Positions 43,179-51,248 of a stretch of DNA of 64,000 nt are shown in pieces (the first letter of the stretch is position 1; each line of letters begins with the position of its first letter). The stretch lies in assembly GCA_030525285.1 (NCBI GenBank), contig JAUNFA010000009.1, positions 1 through 64,000 of the forward strand, given 5' to 3'. Below the pieces are notes generated by a model that was not told the DNA's origin, made no database searches, and saw nothing but the letters and a program-made list of their open reading frames with translations. The DNA is from Bacillota bacterium. GTDB lineage: Bacteria > Bacillota > Clostridia > Peptostreptococcales > Anaerovoracaceae. The translations under genes were made by a program, and so were the position numbers.

Positions 43179-44533
43179 AAAAAATAGAAAAGCGCGCAAT
43201 AATGTGCCTTCTGCTGGGTCTTGTCCTTGTTGTAGGTGTAGGCATCTTCTCGTACAGATATGTGGTTCACGGTGGTGACTGGGCATCTTACGAGGGCAAC
43301 CGTGATGTGTATGCCAAGGGTGACATCAAGATGGGAGCACTCTATGACAGGGATGGTCAGCTGCTGATGAAGAATACATCCGATGGTATGCAATACCACT
43401 CGAGCAGCAGTGTCCGCAAGGCACTTATGCATATTACAGGAGATAAAGATAACAATATATCGACGGGAGCGAACAGAGCTTTGTCTGACGAATTGATAGG
43501 ATACGACCTGATAAATGGCGTGTATTCTCTGAACAAGGAAGGCAAGGAGATTAAGCTCACTCTTGATTCCAAGGCATGCTCTGCTGCATATAATGCTCTT
43601 AATGGACGCAAAGGATGTGTAGGAGTATACAATTACAAAACAGGAGAGGTTCTGTGTATGGTAAGCAGTCCATCATACGATCCGGCCAATCCGCCTAAGA
43701 TTTCAGCTGATGACGATTCAGGTGTTTTCATCAATCGATTCACATCGGCGAAATTCGCACCGGGATCTGTTTTCAAGCTTGTAACTGCAGCTGCAGCAAT
43801 TGAGTCACTTAATAATGCCACTGGAATAACGGCACACTGTATCGGTGTGGAGAATTACGGACACGGGGATAAGGTTACCGACCTTTCCGCACATGGCACA
43901 GTGGACATGAAGAACGCCCTTAGAGTATCGTGTAATGTGTATTTCGGACAGCTGGCGCAGAAGGTGGGCGCAGGTAAAATCAAAAAATACGTAGGCAAAA
44001 CAGGACTGGATTCAAGCTATAACATAGATGGTATAGAAACTGCGGCAGGAAGCTTCGAATATCCTTCGAAGGGTGTCAACCTGGCATGGACAGGAATAGG
44101 TCAGTATAAAGACATGGTCAATCCATGTGCAATGATGGTATTCATGGGTGGAATTGCCAACGAAGGAGAGGCAATAAATCCATACATAGTAGTCAGAGAT
44201 TCATGGAGTGACAAGCTTAAGTCTTACCTGCCTAACCACGGCGTACAGACAACGTCTATGCTGGAATCGACTACGGCAGCAACTCTCAAATCAATGATGG
44301 CTAATAACGTTGCCAACAATTACGGTTCGGGAATGTTCCCGGGACTTAAAGTATGTGCTAAATCGGGAACTGCAGAGGTTGGCGGCAACAATAGACCTAA
44401 TGCCTGGTTCGTAGGATTCGTCGATGATGATACACATCCATATGCCTTCGCAGTAATGGTTGAGAATGGGGGCTACGGTACGAGCACGGGCGGTACTGTT
44501 GCAAACAAAGTTCTCCAATCACTTGTCAATTAG
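43175..44533 (+). CDS. class B penicillin-binding protein (transpeptidase)
   Basis: The 452-residue protein has one N-terminal membrane segment (about 8-28), a short linker domain, and a transpeptidase domain with all three active-site motifs: SVFK (S198, K201), SCN (S252, N254) and KSGT (K396-T399). It is short for class B PBPs because the N-terminal dimerisation region is small, as in actinobacterial PbpA. It cross-links peptidoglycan strands outside the membrane. The four-base ATGA overlap with the FHA-FtsW gene indicates coupled production of the polymerase/transpeptidase pair. Confidence 0.93.
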   Translation: MKKIEKRAIMCLLLGLVLVVGVGIFSYRYVVHGGDWASYEGNRDVYAKGDIKMGALYDRDGQLLMKNTSDGMQYHSSSSVRKALMHITGDKDNNISTGANRALSDELIGYDLINGVYSLNKEGKEIKLTLDSKACSAAYNALNGRKGCVGVYNYKTGEVLCMVSSPSYDPANPPKISADDDSGVFINRFTSAKFAPGSVFKLVTAAAAIESLNNATGITAHCIGVENYGHGDKVTDLSAHGTVDMKNALRVSCNVYFGQLAQKVGAGKIKKYVGKTGLDSSYNIDGIETAAGSFEYPSKGVNLAWTGIGQYKDMVNPCAMMVFMGGIANEGEAINPYIVVRDSWSDKLKSYLPNHGVQTTSMLESTTAATLKSMMANNVANNYGSGMFPGLKVCAKSGTAEVGGNNRPNAWFVGFVDDDTHPYAFAVMVENGGYGTSTGGTVANKVLQSLVN

Positions 44534-44549
44534 CGGGGGTGTATGTTAA

Positions 44550-45506
44550 ATGCAAATGATAATATCAATCCTGATGATGTGCGGAGGATTCCTGCTTCTT
44601 ATCAAAGGTGCCGACTGGTTTGTTGAGGGTGCTTCAAATATAGCCGCAAGGCTCAGAGTGTCACAGCTTGTAATAGGACTTACTGTTGTCGCTATGGGAA
44701 CAAGCCTTCCAGAAGCTGCAATATCAATCTCGGCAGCATTCAAGGGAAATGAAGGAATTGCAGTCGGCAATATTGTTGGAAGCAACATAATGAACATAGG
44801 TCTGATTCTGGGAATAACAGCAATAATAACACCCCTTGCTGTAAAGAAAACGACGAGACGTTATGAAATTCCGATTGTTGTTCTGTCCACGGCGATTCTC
44901 ACGTTCATGGGCCTTAATGACAATGTGGTTACGAGGATTGAAGGGCTGATAATGCTGGTGGCCTTCGGGTTTTATTTGGCGTACACATTCAAGGTTGTGG
45001 CCGGCAGTGAAATTGAAGAGAACGCCGGGGAACCGGTAAGCGAGAAGTCCATAGTGCGAATCATTACGATTATAATTTTGGGTGGCGGATGTATTGCAGT
45101 AGGGGCAGACCTTACGGTAGATGGAGCTTCTGCTCTGGCAAGAATGTTCGGCATAAGCGAAAACATTATCGGACTTACAATAGTGGCCTTCGGAACAAGT
45201 CTTCCTGAACTGGTAACATGTGTAGTTGCGGCACTTAAGAAGGAAGCTGACATTGCAATAGGCAATATAGTCGGAAGTAATATTTTCAATATACTGTTTG
45301 TTTTGGGAACAGCTTCGGCGATAAGACCGATAGGATATAAAAGCGAGTTTTTCGCAGACAGTTTAGTGTGCATAGCAATGCCGGTTGTGCTGCTTATTCT
45401 TGTTTTAAACAGGGATCGCATGCTGAAACGTTGGGGAGGAATCGTGTTGCTTGCATGTTATGTGGCATACTTCCTGTTATTCAATCTTAATATAATCAAA
45501 ATATAG
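44550..45506 (+). CDS. calcium/sodium antiporter (CaCA family, YrbG-like)
   Basis: The 318-residue protein has about ten membrane segments in two inverted repeats. It has the alpha-repeat signatures VIGLTVVAMGTSLPEAAISI with AVGNIVGSNIMNIGLILG, and IIGLTIVAFGTSLPELVTCVVA with AIGNIVGSNIFNILFVLG. Such proteins exchange Na+ for Ca2+ across the membrane. It follows the PBP gene after 16 bases and may share its transcript. The small Cys-rich membrane gene starts 12 bases after it. Confidence 0.93.
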   Translation: MQMIISILMMCGGFLLLIKGADWFVEGASNIAARLRVSQLVIGLTVVAMGTSLPEAAISISAAFKGNEGIAVGNIVGSNIMNIGLILGITAIITPLAVKKTTRRYEIPIVVLSTAILTFMGLNDNVVTRIEGLIMLVAFGFYLAYTFKVVAGSEIEENAGEPVSEKSIVRIITIIILGGGCIAVGADLTVDGASALARMFGISENIIGLTIVAFGTSLPELVTCVVAALKKEADIAIGNIVGSNIFNILFVLGTASAIRPIGYKSEFFADSLVCIAMPVVLLILVLNRDRMLKRWGGIVLLACYVAYFLLFNLNIIKI

Positions 45507-45518
45507 AGGAGAATACAA

Positions 45519-45722
45519 ATGTTAAAGACTATTTTGGCATCGGCAGTGATAATGTTCGCGTTTGCAGGTGCGTTTGCAGTCATAAGCATCATAAGAGCAA
45601 AGTTTATGGGAGCATCTGCACCCCATAGCTGTACAGAGGGATGCGAAAGTTGCACGAATCATTGTGAAAACTATAACGTTGAAGAAATTGCGGAAGAGAT
45701 TCGCAAAAGCATAAATAAGTAA
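45519..45722 (+). CDS. 67-residue membrane protein with Cys-rich motif
   Basis: The small protein has one N-terminal membrane segment (about 5-25) and a soluble tail with Cys spaced CTEGCESCTNHC (about 38-49), then a charged helix (VEEIAEEIRKSINK). The Cys pattern could bind a metal or an iron-sulphur cluster; I recognise no family. GGAGAATACAA precedes the ATG. It ends the PBP-antiporter gene run, and a terminator follows at 45737. It lies about 300 bases before the rnf operon. Confidence 0.75.
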   Translation: MLKTILASAVIMFAFAGAFAVISIIRAKFMGASAPHSCTEGCESCTNHCENYNVEEIAEEIRKSINK

Positions 45723-45736
45723 TATGTAAAATAACA

Positions 45737-45787
45737 GAAACCGCTTTGTTAATGGGATAATTGGCAAAGGGGTTTCTTTATTTTTAC
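45737..45787 (+). terminator. intrinsic terminator before the rnf region
   Basis: GAAACCGCTTTG (45737-45748) pairs with CAAAGGGGTTTC (45765-45776) with one mismatch, followed by a T-rich run. Confidence 0.8.
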
Positions 45788-45922
45788 TTAAAAGAAACTA
45801 ACAAAAACTTAAATTTGGTAGTTTAAGGGTGATTATTGTGTAGATATTGTTAAATGTTTGTGATAATCTATATTTTGCATAGTAATGTATTTGTGAACAG
45901 ACATTTCCTATGAAATGTTGGA

Positions 45923-45952
45923 TTACAAATCTCTTGAAGAAAATGCTAATAT
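45923..45952 (+). promoter_or_regulatory. candidate promoter of the rnf operon
   Basis: TTACAA (45923-45928) and TAATAT (45947-45952) are 18 bases apart. Bases 45788-45922 are A/T-rich, with a small inverted repeat CTTAAA/TTTAAG near 45809-45828 and no other signal that I see. Confidence 0.4.
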
Positions 45953-45959
45953 ATCTTTT

Positions 45960-46007
45960 CGAAATCCGATTAAGGCTGTGAGAAAACGGTCCGAAAGGAT
46001 TTCGGAC
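45960..46007 (+). promoter_or_regulatory. rnf leader with two mutually exclusive hairpins
   Basis: GTCCGAAA (45989-45996) pairs perfectly with TTTCGGAC (46000-46007) around a three-base loop. CGAAATCC (45960-45967) pairs with GGATTTCG (45997-46004), which uses part of the same strand. The second form leaves the first arm free. Both lie just before the AGGAAAGGAAGG ribosome binding site of rnfC, so they could control translation. Confidence 0.45.
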
Positions 46008-46028
46008 AGGAAAGGAAGGTTTTGAACA

Positions 46029-47354
46029 ATGGGACAGAAACACCTGAATAGCGTTCACGTCAGCCATTACAAGAACACAGCTTCTTGTGAAACTGAAGTG
46101 ATGCCTATCCCAGAAACTGTTTGTATCTCCATGTCACAGCACATCGGCGCACCATGTAAACCTTTAGTTAAAAAAGGCGATCAGGTTAAAGTGGGTCAGA
46201 TGATTGGTGACACAGATGCATTCGTAAGCGCCCCTATTCATTCCAGCGTATCAGGTACTGTCAAGTCCATTAAGACAATGAGAAACGTAATGGGCGGATT
46301 TGACCAGATGGTCGAAATCGAGACAGACGGTAAGCAGGAAGTATCAGAGGACATCAAACCACCGGTAATTGACAGTTTTGAAGATTTTATTAAAGCTGTA
46401 AGAACCAGTGGACTAGTAGGCCTTGGTGGAGCATCATTCCCTACTCACATTAAACTTAATCCAAAGAATGCCGACGAATGTCACGATCTTATCGTCAATG
46501 CGGCAGAATGTGAACCATTCATCACATCCGACCACAGACTTATGCTCGAGACACCGGGAGCAATCCTCGATGGCATGGAAGCAATCATGAAGTGGATCCA
46601 GCTTGATCACGGCTACATTGGAGTTGAATCAAACAAGCCGGATGCTATCGAGACACTCAACAAAGAGATTGCAGCAAGAGGACTTTCAGACAAAATTAAG
46701 GTTCATGTACTCAGATCAACATATCCACAGGGTGCAGAACGTGTAATGATTTATGAAGTTCTCGGTAAAGTAATGAATGCAGGAGAACTCCCTGCACAGC
46801 ACGGAGTAATTCTTTCAAACGTCACAACTATTGCATTCCTCGGACAGTACCTGAGCACAGGAAGACCTCTTACAACAAAGAGAGTTACTGTTGACGGCAG
46901 TGCTGTTGCAGAGCCAAAGAACATTATCGTACCAATTGGTGCGGCAATCGCAGATGTTATCGAGGCATGTGGAGGCTACAAGGCTGAACCAAGAAAAATC
47001 CTCATGGGCGGTCCTATGATGGGTAGAGCAATCTATTCTGACGAACAGCCTATCATTAAGAACAACAATGCGATTCTGGCATTCTCATTTGAGGGCGATG
47101 CCAAAAGATTTGATATCAAAGAAGAGACAGCATGCATCAGATGCGGACGTTGCGTAAGCGCTTGTCCATTCGAATTGATGCCTGTAGCAATTGCATCTGC
47201 ATATGACAAGAAGGACGCTGAGAAGCTGGATGCCCTCAAGGTAATGCAGTGTATGCAGTGCGGCAGCTGCTCATACATTTGTCCTGCTAGAAGACCTCTG
47301 GCATTCATCAACCAGATGGCTAAGGGTGTTGTAAAGGAGGCGCAGAGTAAGTAA
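46029..47354 (+). CDS. rnfC: Rnf complex subunit RnfC
   Basis: RnfC is the NADH-side subunit of the Rnf complex, which couples ferredoxin oxidation and NAD+ reduction to Na+ or H+ export. The 441-residue protein has the SLBB/barrel-sandwich N-terminal part (MSQHIGAPCKPLVKKGDQVKVGQMIG), a NuoF-like core (GLGGASFPTHIKL, NAAECEPFITSD), and two 4Fe-4S motifs (CIRCGRCVSACPFEL and CMQCGSCSYICPARR). It is the first gene of rnfCDGEAB. AGGAAAGGAAGG precedes the ATG. The rnfD start overlaps its stop by one base. Confidence 0.97.
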   Translation: MGQKHLNSVHVSHYKNTASCETEVMPIPETVCISMSQHIGAPCKPLVKKGDQVKVGQMIGDTDAFVSAPIHSSVSGTVKSIKTMRNVMGGFDQMVEIETDGKQEVSEDIKPPVIDSFEDFIKAVRTSGLVGLGGASFPTHIKLNPKNADECHDLIVNAAECEPFITSDHRLMLETPGAILDGMEAIMKWIQLDHGYIGVESNKPDAIETLNKEIAARGLSDKIKVHVLRSTYPQGAERVMIYEVLGKVMNAGELPAQHGVILSNVTTIAFLGQYLSTGRPLTTKRVTVDGSAVAEPKNIIVPIGAAIADVIEACGGYKAEPRKILMGGPMMGRAIYSDEQPIIKNNNAILAFSFEGDAKRFDIKEETACIRCGRCVSACPFELMPVAIASAYDKKDAEKLDALKVMQCMQCGSCSYICPARRPLAFINQMAKGVVKEAQSK

Positions 47355-48373
47355 TGGCGAATAAATATCATTCAAACCTTGTTGTATCAGCATCACCACA
47401 TATGGTCTCACCTACTGATACAACAAAGATAATGGGAACTGTAATGCTGGCTCTTATGCCTGCACTGGCAGTCGGTGTTTACCAGTTCGGTATCAGAGCT
47501 CTTATCTTAACTGTAGTATGCGTTGTAGCATGCGTTGGATTCGAGTATCTGTACAATCTTATTATGAAGAGACCTCAGACTGTAGGCGACTTATCCGCAG
47601 CGTTGACAGGACTTCTCCTGGCTATGAACTGCCCATCAAGTCTCCCTTACAATATCGCTATCGTAGGATGCTTCGCAGCAGTAATCGTTGTTAAGCAGCT
47701 CTTTGGCGGACTCGGTCAGAACCTTGTTAACCCTGCTGTAACTGCCAGAATATTCATGTTCATTGCTTTCGCAACAGAAATGACTACATGGCCTGTAAGC
47801 AGAATCACAAGCCTGGCACAGGACAGCATGACTCAGGTTGACGGCGTTGATGCTCTTACTGCAGCAACAGCTCTCGGACAGCTGAGCCACGGCGACGGAA
47901 CACTGAGCTCCGTAGAATACAGCAATATGGATCTTTTCCTCGGAAACTGCGGAGGATGTCTTGGTGAAGTAAGTGCACTGGCACTGCTCATCGGTGGACT
48001 CTTCCTCATCTGGAGAAAGATCATATCACCAATCATTCCACTTACATTCATTGCAACAGTATTCGTTCTCGGACTTATCTGGGGCGGACTTGACGGAGCT
48101 ATATTCCACGTTGTTGCTGGTGGTGTAATGTTAGGTGCGTTCTTCTGTGCTACAGACTACGTAACATCACCTACACTGCCTATGGGTAAGGTGATATTCG
48201 GTATCGGATGCGGTCTGCTCACAATGCTGATCAGAATTTTCGCATCATATCCGGAAGGAGTTTCATTCGCAATTCTGCTCATGAACATTCTCACTCCGTT
48301 CATCGATAATTTATGCGAAGGAAAGAAATTCCCGCTTCCTAAGAAGGAGAAAGGAGGCAAGGCAAATGAATAA
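47354..48373 (+). CDS. rnfD: Rnf complex subunit RnfD
   Basis: RnfD is a membrane subunit that carries covalently bound FMN. The 339-residue protein has about nine membrane segments, with PQTVGDLSAALTGLLLAMNCPSSLP and LFGGLGQNLVNPAVTARIF. The flavinylation region reads DALTAATAL (166-174), where T172 would take FMN; the glycine common in this motif is replaced by Ala. ApbE at 53344 is the likely modifying enzyme. It overlaps rnfC by one base and rnfG by eight. Confidence 0.96.
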   Translation: MANKYHSNLVVSASPHMVSPTDTTKIMGTVMLALMPALAVGVYQFGIRALILTVVCVVACVGFEYLYNLIMKRPQTVGDLSAALTGLLLAMNCPSSLPYNIAIVGCFAAVIVVKQLFGGLGQNLVNPAVTARIFMFIAFATEMTTWPVSRITSLAQDSMTQVDGVDALTAATALGQLSHGDGTLSSVEYSNMDLFLGNCGGCLGEVSALALLIGGLFLIWRKIISPIIPLTFIATVFVLGLIWGGLDGAIFHVVAGGVMLGAFFCATDYVTSPTLPMGKVIFGIGCGLLTMLIRIFASYPEGVSFAILLMNILTPFIDNLCEGKKFPLPKKEKGGKANE

Positions 48374-48914
48374 CAGTTTCTTCAAAGAAAACATTAAGCC
48401 TGCACTCGTTCTGCTCTGTATCTGTCTCGCAGCTACTTTAGCTCTCGCAGCTACACATGCAGTAACTCAGCCTCTTATCGATCAGAATGCCATCAAGGCA
48501 GCCAACGAAGCAAGAGCACTGGTTTTACCTGCAGGTGATGACTACAAGGCAGTTTCAACCGGAGAGCTTATCGAGGGTGTAGATGAATGCAGTATCGCCG
48601 GAAACGGTGCCGGAATGACAGTAACATCACATGCTAAGGGATTTGGCGGCGATGTAAAAATCATGGTCGGTATTGATGCTAAGGGCGAAATCACAGGTGT
48701 TACCGTAACAGAACACGCAGAAACTCCAGGACTTGGTACTAAGGATATGACTGAAGAATATCTGTCACAGTACAAGGGAGTTAAGGAAGCTCCGGCTGCA
48801 CATATTAACGACGACGCTAATATTGATGCAATAACAGGCGCTACTATTACCGCTAACGCAATTTATGGTGGAGTTCATCTCGCACTGGAACAGTATGCGG
48901 AGGTGAGTAAATAA
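48366..48914 (+). CDS. rnfG: Rnf complex subunit RnfG
   Basis: RnfG is an extracytoplasmic subunit anchored by one N-terminal membrane segment (about 12-32) and carrying covalent FMN. The 182-residue protein has the FMN-binding domain with KGFGGDVKIMVGID, TEHAETPGLG, and the flavinylation motif DAITGAT at 154-160, so T160 is the expected site. The start overlaps the end of rnfD by eight bases, after AAAGGAGG. The rnfE start overlaps its stop by one base. Confidence 0.96.
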   Translation: MNNSFFKENIKPALVLLCICLAATLALAATHAVTQPLIDQNAIKAANEARALVLPAGDDYKAVSTGELIEGVDECSIAGNGAGMTVTSHAKGFGGDVKIMVGIDAKGEITGVTVTEHAETPGLGTKDMTEEYLSQYKGVKEAPAAHINDDANIDAITGATITANAIYGGVHLALEQYAEVSK

Positions 48915-49597
48915 TGAATAAATTAAGCATTTTAACCAAAGGTATTATCAAAGAGAACCCGGTACTGGTACTGCTCCTGGGATGCTGTCCTACACTGGCG
49001 GTAACTACAAGTGCAATTAACGGACTTGGAATGGGTGTATCAACACTGGCTGTACTTCTTTGCGCTAATATAGCAATTTCACTTTTGAGAAACATTATTC
49101 CTGATAAGGTAAGAATTCCTTGTTTTATAGTTGTAATAGCTGCATTCGTAACAATCGTACAGTTCGCACTGAAGGCATATCTGCCAGCACTGGATGCTGC
49201 ACTGGGTCTGTTTATTCCACTGATCGTAGTAAACTGTATCATCCTGGGAAGAGCAGAAATGTTCGCATCAAAGAACAGTGTTATCGATTCAGCACTTGAT
49301 GGACTTGGAATGGGTATAGGTTTCACACTGGCACTCGGTCTTATGGGTCTTATCAGAGAATTCCTGGGAAGCGGTACTGCATTCGGTATCGATATTTATG
49401 CACATCTGGGAATTACTCCTGCCGGAATCTTCATGCTTGCTCCTGGTGGATTCTTCATCTTCGGAGTTATGATCGCGGCAGTAAACTACTTTACCAAGGG
49501 TAAAGGCACTAAGAAGGAATTCAGCTGTGAAGGATGTCTCTTCGCAGGAAGCTGCAATCCTGAAGATAAGTGCGATGGAAAGGAGGCTGATGCATAA
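48914..49597 (+). CDS. rnfE: Rnf complex subunit RnfE
   Basis: RnfE is one of the two homologous membrane subunits (with RnfA) that form the central pore with a 2Fe-2S site. The 227-residue protein has about six membrane segments with the family motifs ENPVLVLLLGCCPTLAVTTSAINGLGMG, FIPLIVVNCIILGRAE and DGLGMGIGFTLAL. A soluble C-terminal tail has a Cys motif (CEGCLFAGSC...C, about 206-222) beyond the usual core, which might bind a metal or cluster. It overlaps rnfG and rnfA by one base each. Confidence 0.96.
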   Translation: MNKLSILTKGIIKENPVLVLLLGCCPTLAVTTSAINGLGMGVSTLAVLLCANIAISLLRNIIPDKVRIPCFIVVIAAFVTIVQFALKAYLPALDAALGLFIPLIVVNCIILGRAEMFASKNSVIDSALDGLGMGIGFTLALGLMGLIREFLGSGTAFGIDIYAHLGITPAGIFMLAPGGFFIFGVMIAAVNYFTKGKGTKKEFSCEGCLFAGSCNPEDKCDGKEADA

Positions 49598-50190
49598 TGA
49601 CAGCAATTTTATCAATTATGCTGGCAGTTATTCTGACCAACAACTATGTACTTAGTCAGTTCCTTGGTATTTGTCCGTTCCTGGGCGTATCAAAGAAACT
49701 GGATTCAGCTGTAGGTATGGGTGCTGCCGTAATCTTCGTAATGCTTATGGCAACAGCAGTAACATGGCCTATTCAGAAGCTGATTTTGGATCCTTTAAAT
49801 ATCGGATACCTGCAGACAATCGTATTCATTCTGATTATTGCATCACTTGTACAGCTTGTAGAGATGACTCTCAAGAAGTTCATGCCACCACTTTATAAGT
49901 CACTTGGCGTGTTCCTTCCGCTGATTACAACTAACTGTGCAGTACTCGGACTGACTATCAACTGCATAAATGACGGACTTACTTATGTTCAGTCACTGTT
50001 CTGTGCTATCGGCGCAGGTATTGGTTTCTTGCTCGCAATGGTTCTCTTCGCTGGAATGAGAGAAAGGCTTGAAAACAATACAGGAATCCCTGAATGCTTC
50101 AAGGGAGTTCCTATTACACTCGTTTCCGCTTCAATCCTGGCTATGTCATTCATGGCATTCTCAGGTGTAGTTGATGCAATTTTCGCATAG
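49597..50190 (+). CDS. rnfA: Rnf complex subunit RnfA
   Basis: RnfA is the second RnfA/E-type membrane subunit. The 197-residue protein has about six membrane segments with NNYVLSQFLGICPFLGVSKKLDSAVGMG, FLPLITTNCAVLGLTI and AIGAGIGFLLAMVLFAGMRERLE. The Cys in GICPFLG and NCAVLG contribute to the 2Fe-2S site known from studied complexes. It follows rnfE with a one-base overlap, and rnfB starts 13 bases after its stop. Confidence 0.97.
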   Translation: MTAILSIMLAVILTNNYVLSQFLGICPFLGVSKKLDSAVGMGAAVIFVMLMATAVTWPIQKLILDPLNIGYLQTIVFILIIASLVQLVEMTLKKFMPPLYKSLGVFLPLITTNCAVLGLTINCINDGLTYVQSLFCAIGAGIGFLLAMVLFAGMRERLENNTGIPECFKGVPITLVSASILAMSFMAFSGVVDAIFA

Positions 50191-50203
50191 AAAGGAGATA
50201 CAG

Positions 50204-51049
50204 ATGAGCGCAATTATTATTCCTGCTATTATCGTAGCAGCAATCGGTGCAGTATTTGGTATCGTCCTGACTATCGCTTCAAAGGTAATGTTTGTACCCG
50301 TTAACGAAAAGGTTGCAGCTGTTTCGGAAGCAATGCCCGGAGCTAACTGTGGTGCATGCGGATTCCCTGGATGCGATGGTTATGCAACTGCAATCGGAGA
50401 GGGAGAAGTTGAAGACATTACAAGATGTCCTGTAGGTGGACCGGATCTGGTTGCCAAGCTGGCTGAGATCATGGGACTTGAAGCAGGTTCAACTGAGCCT
50501 GAAACAGCCATGGTTATGTGTAAGGGTCATAACGGAGTTACCAAGACTATCATGGAGGATGCAAGAATCCACACATGTAAAGAAGCTAAAATGTTCTATG
50601 GCGGACAGTGGGCATGTGCTCATGGATGTCTAGGATTAGGAGATTGTGTTGAAGCTTGTTCATTTAACGCAATCGGCATCGTTAACGGTGTAGCATGGGT
50701 TGACAGAGAAGCTTGTGTGGGTTGTAAGGCATGTGCAGTAGCTTGTCCTAAGAACATTATAGATATGGTTCCTAAGAGCAAGCTGGTATTCGTTACGTGT
50801 AAATCAACTGACAAGGGTGCTGTTGCAAGAAAGGCATGTGATACAGCATGTATCGGTTGCATGAAGTGTCAGAAGGTCTGCAAATTCGATGCTATCGAAG
50901 TCGAAAACAATCTTGCTCGCATTGACCTGGAGAAGTGCAAAAACTGCGGCCTTTGTGCTAAGGAATGTCCAACTCAGGCAATCGTTAATCTGAGAAAGAA
51001 AAAGGCTCCGGCAAAAAAACCGGAAGTAGCTGAAGCCAAGGCTGAATAA
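50204..51049 (+). CDS. rnfB: Rnf complex subunit RnfB
   Basis: RnfB accepts electrons from ferredoxin. The protein has about 281 residues with an N-terminal membrane anchor (about 3-25). The NCGACGFPGCDGYA 4Fe-4S domain (about 47-82) follows, then several ferredoxin-type motifs including CVGCKACAVACPK, CIGCMKCQKVCK and CKNCGLCAKECP. The C-terminus is a Lys/Ala-rich tail. The ATG at 50204 follows AAAGGAG; a longer frame from 50171 overlaps rnfA and is unlikely. It is the last rnf gene, with a terminator at 51078. Confidence 0.97.
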   Translation: MSAIIIPAIIVAAIGAVFGIVLTIASKVMFVPVNEKVAAVSEAMPGANCGACGFPGCDGYATAIGEGEVEDITRCPVGGPDLVAKLAEIMGLEAGSTEPETAMVMCKGHNGVTKTIMEDARIHTCKEAKMFYGGQWACAHGCLGLGDCVEACSFNAIGIVNGVAWVDREACVGCKACAVACPKNIIDMVPKSKLVFVTCKSTDKGAVARKACDTACIGCMKCQKVCKFDAIEVENNLARIDLEKCKNCGLCAKECPTQAIVNLRKKKAPAKKPEVAEAKAE

Positions 51050-51077
51050 TCTTCAAGAGATTAAAGATCAATATATG

Positions 51078-51126
51078 AAGGAGCTGTCGCATTAGATGAT
51101 TTCTAAAGGGGCATGCTCCTTTTTTA
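51078..51126 (+). terminator. intrinsic terminator of the rnf operon
   Basis: AAGGAGC (51078-51084) pairs with GCTCCTT (51115-51121), followed by T residues. The 30-base loop is large. Confidence 0.65.
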
Positions 51127-51148
51127 TGCAGTAATTTGAGGTTATATC

Positions 51149-51157
51149 TGTTATAAT
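51149..51157 (+). promoter_or_regulatory. extended -10 promoter
   Basis: TGTTATAAT lies about 90 bases before the ATG at 51249. Confidence 0.45.
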
Positions 51158-51248
51158 TTAGTGATTAGCTTTGAATCAATTTTCAGACGCGGATGGGGCA
51201 TAAGCCTCGCGTTGTGAAGCACAGGCGCATAGAAGGAGGCTTATTAGA

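Noticed and set aside
42862-43286. Minus-strand frames opposite the tail of the FHA-FtsW gene
   Set aside because: The open frames result from the biased Gln/Pro/Arg codons of the disordered tail.
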